From the NCBI RefSeq assembly GCF_000006405.1, contig NW_003216064.1, forward strand, positions 419,856-483,855: 64,000 bases of DNA. The letters are read 5' to 3'. Shown here piece by piece: positions 44,444 to 54,464 of the stretch. The translations under genes were made by a program, and so were the position numbers. Source of the stretch: Perkinsus marinus ATCC 50983 (taxonomy: Eukaryota > Perkinsozoa > Perkinsida > Perkinsidae). Positions within the stretch are counted from its first letter, which is position 1. Every line of letters starts with the position of its first letter. The notes beneath the pieces were generated by a model, which saw only the letters and a program-made list of their open reading frames with translations, was not told where the DNA came from and did not search any database.

Positions 44444-44725
44444 ATGGTTCTGGACAGCGAGCTGGGACTGGAAACGAGCAGAGATGGAATCAACAGCATC
44501 AACTTCATAAAGATGTACCGGCAACGCATGGCATTACAAGACGAGAATATGGAGATTCGACGGCACCAATACTCCTTCAGGCTTGAGGAGTCACCAACAG
44601 ACTTCATAACTGATGGGATGACCCATTTCCGAAGTGAGTTCGAATCCAATGAATCACGAGCTGTCCAACTTAGGAGGTTATGGATGATGCATACCATGCC
44701 CACGACGGACAATGCACATTGGTGA
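44444..44725 (+). CDS. unrecognised possible exon, helical
   Basis: I do not recognise a family. A 93-residue plus-strand frame with protein-like texture: GINSINFIKMYRQRMALQDE, NMEIRRHQYSFRLEESPTDF and RSEFESNESRAVQLRRLWMM. A longer minus-strand frame overlaps it (44293-44817) but is rich in Ser, Cys and Arg in a way typical of shadows. The plus frame may be one exon of a larger gene with the frame at 45295. Confidence 0.35.
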   Translation: MVLDSELGLETSRDGINSINFIKMYRQRMALQDENMEIRRHQYSFRLEESPTDFITDGMTHFRSEFESNESRAVQLRRLWMMHTMPTTDNAHW

Positions 44726-45294
44726 CCAATAATTGGTCTTGGCGGTCGCTCATCTGAGCTGACCAAAGGCTTCTTTTCTGCGATAAATGGTGTACCGCTG
44801 CTGAAATACTCTGACAACGCCCATTGTGTTCAGGTCCCATCATGAACTGTATCGGATTCCCGCTGGAGCTCTATGTCCTCCCGTGAGATTAGAAAGGCCA
44901 CAGCTTGATGTCATGTCCTCCCCCGACATCTTTTGATGTGACATCCGTTCCGATCGCTCAATATGCAGTGCAACTCATTTTGCTGCCAGCGAGGTGTGGT
45001 AGAACAGCACGACCAGAGTCCTCAAGTGGTGTGTTTTGGCAGTAGGATACTGTGTGGCTCTCGTAGTGACCACGACTATCCCTACATAGTGATTCTGAGG
45101 CCAGCTTATCTGGTTAGTTCGTTGTAGTTCACCTTGTCGTAGCAGGTGGAGGGACGTCATACTCTTCAAGCGCGATTGTTATATCATACTCTCGATGGGA
45201 CGAATATTCGAGGCCGAGGTTAGTTTAGGGCGCTAATGAAATCTCGATTGTTAGAGAAGAAACTATGAGAGCTTCGCGAGGTGGCAGATAAGAG
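44726..45294. other. no gene recognised
   Basis: Between two weak plus-strand exons; no frame, repeat or RNA gene was recognised. Confidence 0.3.
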
Positions 45295-45573
45295 TTGCCA
45301 GAGCTAGCGTGCAAGACAATAGCTGAAGGGGAAGTTTGCTGGACTAGTCGAAGACGAGAGAAACCGCGCATCTGGGAACAGCGGCAAAAGAAATCACGGG
45401 CCGGCAGAGGCGAGTTGATCGCAACTGAAGAACTGATAAACACGTTCACTGATCTCGAGAGGAATGCGCGACAACGAGCTTCCATAATTCATCAGTGCTT
45501 TGCACACGGACATTCCATAACCGTCTACAGCATGATCGAAATACAGGGCCCACTCCACGTGACTTCTCACTGA
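45295..45573 (+). CDS. unrecognised possible exon, charged helical
   Basis: I do not recognise a family. The frame reads SRRREKPRIWEQRQKKSRAG, ELIATEELINTFTDLERNAR and IIHQCFAHGHSITVYSMIE before a TGA. The charged heptad-like middle fits a helix or short coiled coil. It could belong with 44444-44725 as one gene. An overlapping minus-strand frame (45225-45485) is less protein-like. Confidence 0.35.
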   Translation: MPELACKTIAEGEVCWTSRRREKPRIWEQRQKKSRAGRGELIATEELINTFTDLERNARQRASIIHQCFAHGHSITVYSMIEIQGPLHVTSH

Positions 45574-46235
45574 GCCTCAGATGAATGTAGATAGAAGCCG
45601 ACGGCTACCATTCCAAAGCACTGAGTGAGCTCTTCTTATTGGTTGTTGATTCACTCCCATCCTCTCGCTACTCATTAAGTTAACACTATACAAGAACCGG
45701 TATTCAGAGGAAGCTTCCGTTCAACCAGCAAAATTAAGAGTCATTGTCAAGCACAAGCCATCCTCACTCAGAGTTTCTCATTGGAAAAATTGGGCCAGCT
45801 TGGGTTGGTGCGAGAGAACATGTGCTGCTTGTCGAACAGGCGAGTTTTTTGCAGACCGAATAACTCCTTGAAGAAGAAATGGTCCGGTTCTCTCGAAAAA
45901 CGGGAGAAAAGCTATGGAATTCACATGATGGTCCTAAGATGATCAACTAACCTATCTGCGATGAAAGGCATATACTTACGTGAAGTAGAAAGACGGCTCC
46001 GTGATAGAACTCTGTGAGCCACTGCGATCTACTTCATGTTATAACGCGCGTAATAGAGAGTATCTTTGTCCTGGTCTGAGAGGATCGTCGGGGATACTCA
46101 ATCACTCAAATACAGACGACCACAGTAGCATAGCGATTCTGTATGTGTTAGCATATCAGATTGCTTTCCAACTACTCACATGTGAGCATCACGAACTGCG
46201 TCTTCTTATACAAAGCAATGGCTGCTTTATCGTCC
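45574..46235. other. no gene recognised
   Basis: About 660 bases with only short, unconvincing frames on both strands, in the 3' flank of the GNAT-like gene. Confidence 0.3.
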
Positions 46236-47122
46236 TCATTTACCATTAGGTACATGGCGACCAAGTTGGGCCTGGTTCGGCCGAGCTAAAGTAGTCGACA
46301 TCGACAACATTCGCATGTCTTCTGCAATGAACCCGGAGAAAACAGCACTCACATAGTTGAAGGTACGTGAAATAAGGTCCGTTCCAATGCCTTGGCCTCG
46401 AGAGGACGCAGCCACTTTTACCTGATTTTTCAACAACCAATTTCGATGATCCAATCAGCGTCATATCACGCTGCCGACTTACATAAGCTATATAACCAAT
46501 GACTTTATCTTTCTTCTTCTTACTTGGAGCGGGCCTGCAGAAGAATGCTCACAAAGACACTATCCTCAGAGACGAAGGATCCCCCGATTCTCTCCTACCG
46601 CTGGAGTATCAGAGAATTGTCGCTTACATTTTCTCGAGAATAGCGTCCATCACTCTCGGATCCGGCATGTAAGCAGGAATTTCCATTTCGATATAGCCGA
46701 CAACGGCCTGAAAACCCGATAAAACACTTATCCGCGAGGCGAGCCGAGCTCAGCGACATGATGGAATGCATTGCATCCCTCCAACAGAAAGCAATGGTCT
46801 CAAGGCATTGCACTAACACTCCAGGGCGCAGGTTCGAGGCTGCAGGCGCAAACATGAATTCGTGGTTGAACATATTTGGCACTCAGAGACTCACCTTCGC
46901 GCTGATAGAAGTGTCTACCGCGACGAAACAAAACACATCCTCTCGTGTACAGAGAATAGCAAGATCCTCGAGAACGCGGCTCGAGTCGTCGCCAGCCTGA
47001 TACTTGCGGTAAATAATATTGTTACCGAGCCAGCGCGGAAGTTTCTCTTCTAGCCTGAGCCAAGCTATCGTCGGACGATGTGCCACCAAGAGGAAGAGTA
47101 ATACCGAGGTAAGTGACTTCAT
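46236..47122 (-). CDS. GNAT-like acetyltransferase with signal peptide
   Basis: Exon 1 starts MKSLTSVLLFLLVAHRPTIA, a clear signal or signal-anchor sequence, then WLRLEEKLPRWLGNN and EDVFCFVAVDTSISAK before a GTGAGT donor. Later pieces read AVVGYIEMEIPAYMPDPRVM and, after more introns, KVIGYIAY joined to VKVAASSRGQGIGTDLI. The last is the acetyl-CoA binding motif A of the GNAT fold (R/Q-x-x-G-x-G), and the two VxGYI strands before it fit the fold's beta-4 layout. Exon limits in the middle and the C terminus are uncertain. The family transfers acetyl groups to amines; the signal peptide suggests plastid-like, ER or secreted location. Assigned on motifs only. Confidence 0.55.
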
Positions 47123-47697
47123 TTACGGATGAACTATCCTGAAAGATGCAGCGAAGGGAAGGCCATATTGTACGAGCGCCTGCCCACTGAGATAACTCGA
47201 CATAATGAGAGATGGGGTAGTGTAAAAGATGAGCAATGAGCAAAACGTGACCCCATTGATTGAGCAAGTAGCGTAGGGTAAAACTGTTCGTCACTAATTT
47301 TGCGCTGACACGAGGCACAATATTGTAATATCGTCGGTCGCACAATATTGTAGAGTCTTATGGCTCAATCACGGCCTTCTCAGTGCCACTGAGTCAGTGG
47401 CCATTCAGGTACAATGGAAGATTCAGGGTTATTCGCGAGAGAATCAGCATAATAATGTAATACCGATGTATTATGGAACAATAAGTTCGACCGAAAAAAT
47501 AATGAAAAATGGTTTCCAATGAACGATTCCCAACGAACGCATGTACATCATGGGGCACGCATATACTGCGACTGATCAAATGGTGTGCAGGGCTCTTTTA
47601 CACATGAGTGATGGTGGGCGGATCTGCCCGCTCTCGCTGATCAGTTTGTTGGCTAAGTTTTATCGATTGTTCGCTATGTGTGAATCGACTCCGTTCG
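47123..47697. other. no gene recognised
   Basis: Upstream of the GNAT-like gene; only short frames. It should hold that gene's promoter, but no motif was recognised. Confidence 0.3.
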
Positions 47698-47998
47698 GCC
47701 ACTACAGCCGCCTTCGTCTTCCGACTGTGCGGCCCTGCTTGTGCGGAGGAGACAGCTGGACAATGCATATAGGAGCGTTCGTGATTCACGTAGAATTTTC
47801 ACGAAACGTGAAAATTCTTTGGACGATTACTGTTGGCACTCCTGTGAACCTTGGCGGCCGCAGCTAGAGTATCATCTGGTGTATGTATCCAACTTCGTGA
47901 TTGTATTGCCAGGGTCGCTAGCACCGGCTATCTCGAATATCAATCGACGGCCCGATCACGACTTTGAGTGGATCCGTCCACCGAGTGTCAACGAGTGA
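47698..47998 (+). CDS. unrecognised probable last exon
   Basis: I do not recognise a family. The frame reads DCAALLVRRRQLDNAYRSVR, DSRRIFTKRENSLDDYCWHS, PWRPQLEYHLVYVSNFVIVL and NINRRPDHDFEWIRPPS before a TGA at the end. Codon texture is strongly protein-like, but the exon's 5' limit and any upstream exon were not found. A 12-bp perfect inverted repeat lies inside the coding part (47792-47818). Confidence 0.42.
47792..47818. repeat. perfect 12-bp inverted repeat, 3-base loop
   Basis: AGAATTTTCACG at 47792-47803 and CGTGAAAATTCT at 47807-47818 are exact reverse complements separated by AAA. Confidence 0.85.
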
Positions 47999-48019
47999 CC
48001 TGTCTACCCCTTTTCCTGC

Positions 48020-48290
48020 GCAAGTTTAACGAATGAGCAGGCAAGAACGACGGTGTTGCGATCAAGTTTGACTCTTAGAACTCAGGTATGTCACAATCTA
48101 ATTATGTTACAATCAAGATTGACAATGAAAATCCAAGTTGGTCACTTGTCTATTTTGTTACAACCAAGTTTGACACGAAGTATTAATGTTTGACACAACC
48201 AGAATATACCATGATCAAGATTAACAATATACTGCACAAGTTTGACTTATGCACGCAAGTTTGGCAATACGCATCCAAGTTTCATCCTTG
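48020..48290 (+). repeat. degenerate 51-bp tandem array of CAAGTTTGAC motifs
   Basis: Motif starts at 48021, 48063, 48114, 48134, 48165, 48185, 48216, 48237, 48256 and 48276, with one to three mismatches in most. The copies at 48063, 48114, 48165 and 48216 are exactly 51 bases apart, and half-copies lie 20 or 31 bases between. Longer units such as TTACAATCAAGATTGAC and TTACAACCAAGTTTGAC support a tandem origin. Confidence 0.75.
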
Positions 48291-48529
48291 CTTGCTCACA
48301 GTTGTGTACGTCATGACGTTAAACTAACATGTTTAAGATTGAATCAAGGCAGCATTATGGAGTCTTAACCGAAGTTGACCTCGATCGCTGTTCATCATAG
48401 CCTCCCTGTCGCGTCACCGGGTTTTGTATCGAAGTCCACGTGAGTCAACAGCTGTGAGATAGGATGTTATCCAGACGTAAGTTCTGTCCGATAACTTGAT
48501 GTCAAAAAACATACTGGGGATCAGAAACA

Positions 48530-50916
48530 TCATGATGAATCAGAGACATGGCTGAGAACATCATTATTCACAACGGGAGTATTGCCCTCCACGACTCTCT
48601 TCCACTCAACTTCTCTCTTTCCGCTCGCCAAGTGAGCGAATTGATCGAGAATAACGTCCGTACGCTTCTCAGAGTCACCCGGCCACATGTACTCGCTGAC
48701 GCAGAGAACTCGGTACCCCTTCGTCCGCAAGGCCTGCAGCTCTGCGTATCTCGCTGCGTTCACAGTGTGTCGGCGATGTCTCATCGTTTGTGACGCCAAG
48801 GCTTCAGAGTAATGATACCTGAATGAACGTAGATACGGCGGTAGCGAATACAAAGCTTCCTATACCAAGTCTTGTGGCCGTCCGAAAGAGCTTCCAAAAT
48901 GACCCAGTCGTCCGGTTTCAAAGGGGGCGCCTTGGGAAATTCGAACTCATCACCATAGTCTCCCTCCGAGATTGCTGCCCGCCTCTGAGCAAAGGCTGCG
49001 ACTTGTATGGGAGATATCGCAGCTAGGGCCACAACAGGTCCCACAGTCACCGCGTTCTCGATTATGTCAACTCCCGTCCAGTTTTGTCGTATGTGGTCCA
49101 GCAAGGACACTTCAAAGCCGCATCTTGGCCGATTAGTCTGTACTAGAGGGGCTGTCGCTCCCATGGCTTTTCCCACATCTGTAACGGCGAAGAGACCCAA
49201 AGCGGAGGCCACCTCCGGATCCTTCTTCGCGACCCGTCGTGCTCGGACAAGTGCTGGTTGCAGCGTTTCTGCCGTCATCGTCTCAGGCTGCCGCCCAGGA
49301 GGTTGCAGTGCAAATAGCGCAGCCGAATAGAGGAGCGAAGCTGCAGCTGATGGCTCGACTGAGTTCCAATCAGAATTCTGAGCCGCCACGTAAACCCCCA
49401 ACTGATCTGCTACCGTAGGAAGAGAGAGACGAGCCAGCGCCGAGGCGAGCATTGCCAGGATTGGGGGTGGAAGCTCCGGCAGAGGATACAGCGTGCTGTT
49501 GCAAACGTGCACCCAATGCGTGTCTCGGATGCCCAGCCGAGAGTAGACGCTGATCGCGTGGATGACCACTTCAGGTGGCGGCACTCCCTCGTTCTTGGCC
49601 TTAAACTTCAACAAGCATGTCAGCAGACACTCTCGGGCCTCCCAAGTGGGAGAATCCTCGAGGACCACGCCGGCTAGATGACAGACCTGTTCGAATGTGA
49701 GGAATCTCGCCGAATCCCCACGAATGAGCCGATAGAAAATGGTGGACTCAACTTTGCCGTGCTCGTCGTAGCCAGGATTTTGGCGTAGTAGTCTGAGAAT
49801 TTCCAGACAGGACGCTGGAGTGAAATGGCGAATCCTATATAGTATTTCGGGTAGAAGCTTGCCCGTCTCGATAACCGGTAGCTGAGCAGTGTACCGCATG
49901 AATCGAACGATGTCGCGTGGCTTCATCTTGGCCGTTAACTCTTCTATACGGCCATTCAATGCGGGTATGAGACTAGGAGGAACCAAACCGTTCGGCTCGA
50001 GCTCCTTCGGAGATCGACGATATATGTTGACAACAGCCAGTATGACGTGGGCCACATCCATATTATTGAATACTCGTTCCTTATTGATATGCTCGACAAC
50101 CTGCTTGAACAGCATCTTCAACACCGGCCTGTGCGTTATCGTATTCTCCTTAGTCGTGTCTCTCTGATCCTCCCTACCATGTTCTTCGAAAGGCTCGTCC
50201 TCCTCAGCCTCTTCCTCGTCTCCTCGATCCTCATACTCTGTTGCCTCCTCCAACCCTGCACTCCCCAGGGGACTAAAACCGTGCAGTAGAAGTGACAGGG
50301 TGTGGCCGTCCGTCAGCTTGGGTATTCTCGGCGTCACCTCACTGGCCACACTGTTCCGGGCCGCCTCCATTTGGGTTGTACTCACGCACAGGCGCGTGAG
50401 GGAGTGCAAAAAGAGAGCAATGTCATTCGGAGAGACAGCATGCCGATCTGTCCCAGAGATCCTCCGGAGGCCCATCGTGACTAACTCGTCAGCCCACCGC
50501 TTGTCTCCGCCAAGGCGCATCTTTGCGCCAGCGTTGAGGGCCATCACAACATCACGAAACGACATCTTATAGTTCACGTTGTTGCCTTTACGGACTACCT
50601 CGTCTAACAGGAACCGGGCCAAGGCCGGCGAGCGCTTCTTCCCCAAAGCTGTAGCGTCTAGAATCAGGCAGAGATCTGTAACCAGCAGCTCAGTTCGGAG
50701 CGCCGCTGCCCGGAACATATAAGCTTCCCATAGGTCATTCTTCCAGATGCGTTCACGTGCTACTTTCTGCATGCTGCGTCGTAGCTCGACCGGGGACATT
50801 TTATACACCGCCCCGACAGGAGGAGCCCCTCTAAGCATAAGGCGCTTATTCGCAGCCAACGCAGCTTTGGAGCCTTTGCGTGCCTTACCTACGATCTTCG
50901 GAATAGCAGTAGCCAT
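48530..50916 (-). CDS. RAP-domain protein, probably organellar RNA-binding
   Basis: A long first exon (48819-50916) and a last exon (48530-48753) joined across a 65-base intron after IYVHS. The N terminus is basic (MATAIPKIVGKARKGSKAAL) and may be an organelle-targeting peptide. The body is a helical array of the kind seen in FASTK/RAP/OPR proteins (LELLVTDLCLILDATALGKK-like helices, CLEILRLLRQNPGYDEH, WVHVCNSTLYPLPELPP). The C-terminal end DDWVILEALSDGHKTWYRK, YAELQALRTKGYRVLCVSEY and MWPG fits the RAP fold, related to endonuclease-like folds. Such proteins process or stabilise mitochondrial or plastid RNA, and apicomplexans have many. Target unknown. Confidence 0.72.
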
Positions 50917-51356
50917 GTGGAGTGGAAACTTGCATTGAAGCGGTATGTGACAACAGAAGTGGTGAACTCAACCACGACAGATATGACCTTAAAACTCTGT
51001 TGAAAATCATGATAGCCACAGAAGGCCCAAGTGTGCCCCTATCGAACAGAGCTGCATTCGACATGAGGCAAGTAACGGCATGCTGACAAAAAGCCTGGCG
51101 GTCAGGAGAAACATCGAGCGTTTCAGTGGTGACGGCAGATGGACGCTGAAGCGGCCTAGGGCAAAATCGGATTTGAAAGTCCATGCCTCGACGATTAGTT
51201 TCAGCGATGACAGACGAACGAGACTTCTGAGCAGGCTAACGCAACTCGCATAGAGACTGATTGAGACATTAACTAAAAAGTTGAAAATGGATATAGAAAC
51301 ATGGAGGTGCTCCCAAGTCAAATTACTTCCACGGTCTACCCAACTCGTGCGAGCTA
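50917..51356. other. intergenic, no gene recognised
   Basis: Between the RAP gene start and the 3' end of histidine ammonia-lyase, both on the minus strand. The minus-strand frames at 50885-51321 are hydrophobic but overlap the RAP 5' end and look like shadow or leader sequence. Confidence 0.35.
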
Positions 51357-53995
51357 TTAAAGCTTCCGGCTCAGGGTGAGGATATCACCCCTCGGCATCA
51401 TGTCAATGGGGGAGACCTCGTCGATTTGACTCTCCTCTCGTTGTTTAAGGTAAGGTTCCACCACTCTCCATACCGCACCAGACCTAACGCGACCTACTAA
51501 CCATAGTAACACCTCCTGATCTAACCTACCTAACGAGATCGGTGACTTTGTCAATGTCCGGGGCTATGTAGCGGTCCTCATCATATGGATCTACACCGGC
51601 CGACCGTATAAGATCATATACGGCCTCTAGTGGCACCGTAGTGCGACAGGGTCGGTGGAATTCGAGGGCCTAGCATAAAGATCTCCTAGTCTGCAGGGTC
51701 CCTGTATCGACTCACTTGACAAGCAGCCATGAGCTCAATAGCAATGACGACCTCGACATTGGAGATGACCTCAAGGCACTTCCCTGCGGAGAGCCTCTCC
51801 CAGAGACACAAGATCCTCTTTAGCCGCAGAGGTAGATAGAGTATCCACAGATGACGGGTGACATAGAACCTGAACGTTAGAATCATAGCGCTGCTGAGGC
51901 AATAAGGAATACCTTATTCTCGCTGGTTAGCGCAGCAGCAGTGCAATGAGCTATCATGAATCCCGAGTTAAGACCGCCGTTTTGAACGAGGAATGCCGGG
52001 AGATTCGACAGAGCCGGATTGACCAGCCTTTCCATGCGGCGCTCCGAGATGTTAGCCAGCTCCTGTATGCCTATCGCCAAATAGTCCAACGCCTTCGCGG
52101 GGTATCTACGAGGCAGTCGCGGTGCCCTTCAGCCAACAACACTGATTACTCCCCATGGAAGTTGCCACCGGAAATAATGAAGCCACTAGTACCAAGCAAT
52201 AGAGTCTCCATGAGGTGAGTCTAACGAAATACGTGCTTGCCACGGTGAAAGCTACTGCTTGGTAGAGGACGTACGTTGAGGGCTGTGTTCTCCTGTTTGA
52301 AGTTTTTGAGAAGAGCCCGCATCTTCTGGATTTCCTTACGGGCGCCATTCAAGTCAGAGATGTCACTTGCATCGTCAGGGCCGTCCAGAAGAGGGAACTA
52401 CCACGATGGTCAACCACTGACCACGACCTGCATCCTACACTATCATCGAGATTAAGGCTGCTGTCATGGGGCGTTGAGTGGATAGGACTCAACGAGGACA
52501 CCCCTGCTGGTGTGGTCGCCGCACTACCTACAATCGACAGCTGCTCAAGTCGACTCTCCGAAGATTCACAGCCTACCTTTCGAAGCGGCAGCTCCATCTC
52601 CAGAGACAATTCTGCCGCGGGTGCATACGGGGGCCTTGGCGCTACCAGTCGGATAGAAGTCCGCCCCTCCAGTAAAAATCATAGGGTTGTCAGTGGCCGA
52701 GTTGAGCTCGACTTCCAGCAGGCGCTTGACAAAATCAATAGTTTCAAAAACAACTCCATGGACCTGTGAAGCAGGATATGCATATTACCAATTTTCTCAG
52801 GCACCACACTTAGATTGAGGTGAAGCGAATGCCCTCGATGCCGTTTCCTTATAAGTACTCACTTGCGCCACACAACGTAGGGTATATGCGTCCTGCACCT
52901 TCCCACTGTATCGATGACTTTCGAATAGCTTCGATGGTTTCTCAGGCTCTAGTAAGCCGCGAATTCTAGATGCCACCAAGTTCTGCCCGCTATGAGGCCT
53001 CGCCGCATGGATCTTAGGGTGGAAGGCGTTATGGGTGCCTGCCAGACCTCAACATACTCCTCTTCTCCAAGTGAGGAGACCTCACCCATAAGGACCTCCA
53101 GAGACAGGGCACAGGTGATATCAGCGCATCTTGCTACGTTGATCGACCTCATAACGGCTTCGCTTCCAAGGCTCGAAATCAGCTGCGTCCCGTTGATCAA
53201 AGCTAGTCCTTCCTTAGGACCCAGCTGCAGGGGTTCCAGTCCATGCCTATGGGCGATCGAATAGGAAGATCAACTGCCCAAAGATCAATGACCTTTCAAG
53301 GACTTCCCCAGCGGGTTTGGGCTCAGCTGACTGTGGATCCCACATGAGCCCTTCTCCAAGCAACCCCAGGCAAAGATGAGCTAGTGGGGCCAAATCACCC
53401 GAGGCGCCGACCGTACCTGATCCCAACGAGACGAGGCTATCGACAAAGTAAACCAGTAAAATAAGCGTTGAGTGATATGCAAGTACCCTGGCATGGAACC
53501 ACCGATAGACAATCCTTATTGAAAGCCGCAAGCATCTTCTCCACCGTTTCGGGTCTAGCTCCAGAGTGGCCACATGCGATCACATTAACCCGGAGAGCCA
53601 GAAGCATCCTGGTCCTCTCCCGGGAGAGAGGCGGTCCAACCCCAGCCGCATGGGACCGGATCAGATTCACCTGCAAAGGGCCATGACCCCGTCAAGCTTC
53701 TATACGCTGCGCACTCACCTGCAGCTGAGAGAGTTGATCTGGCGCGACTATGACGTCCGAAAACATACCAAAGCCAGTGTTGATTCCATAGGCCACCTCG
53801 TTCTTATCCAGTATTTGATCGATCACATGGCGGCCCCTATTGACCTGCCTAGGGCCATACCACCGGCTTAGACGGTGACGTATTCTACCTTATCCCAGGC
53901 CGCTGCAGAGAGGGTGAGCTCGACATTACCAGTCGACAACTCCATCAACTTCTCACAGGTTAGACTATGGCCGTCCAGTACACAAACCTGAATGA
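51357..53995 (-). CDS. histidine ammonia-lyase
   Basis: Multi-exon gene with family motifs in order: [80 protein letters not shown] (the Ala-Ser-Gly near 53397-53405 forms the MIO cofactor), [66 protein letters not shown] and [20 protein letters not shown]. It ends [15 protein letters not shown] at 51357. The Leu in ASGDLAPL, with the downstream NSATDNP and SGGNFHGE, fits HAL rather than phenylalanine lyase. It turns histidine into urocanate and ammonia in the cytosol. The first exon was not fixed: a stop precedes [10 protein letters not shown], so an upstream exon probably exists (an ATG lies at 54080). Confidence 0.88.
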
Positions 53996-54464
53996 TCGCC
54001 TACAGGGAGAGAACTCCTCCCGAGTGAAAGATACACCGGCGGTCCCGAACAAGCCGATAAGACCGTGGGAAGTAAGTCATCTCCAAGGAGTGAACTAGAC
54101 ACCTACAGTCCTCTCGGTAGGGGGATTGCTGGGGAGAATCCCTGCAGCAGTACCAACACTTCTATTGGCAGGAAGCGTATTGGGCATGATAGCCGATCAG
54201 GAAGGGACACTGTGTAGGATTTCAATATCCCAATCCAATGCCATATCATGGGCAGACACATCTCACTGATACCACGAAAGGAGCACCCTACTACCCTTAC
54301 GTGATTGATCTTACTAACACTACCAACCAGCACATCACCACGATAAATTTATTACGCTCCATGGTATCGCCACTTATCAAGCACAGACATCCCCACGCCC
54401 AATAGCGAGAGGGAAAAGACGACTAAACAACATGGTATGCGGGTATAGAATAGCCTCTAGTGGT
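53996..54464. other. intergenic or 5' exon region of the lyase
   Basis: Between histidine ammonia-lyase and the 3' end of the kinase regulatory subunit. It may hold a short first exon of the lyase (frame MTYFPRSYRLVRDRR at 54080 downward). Otherwise nothing is recognised. Confidence 0.35.

Noticed and set aside
50885-51321. Hydrophobic minus-strand frames upstream of the RAP gene
   Set aside because: They overlap the RAP start codon region and lack splice or domain support.
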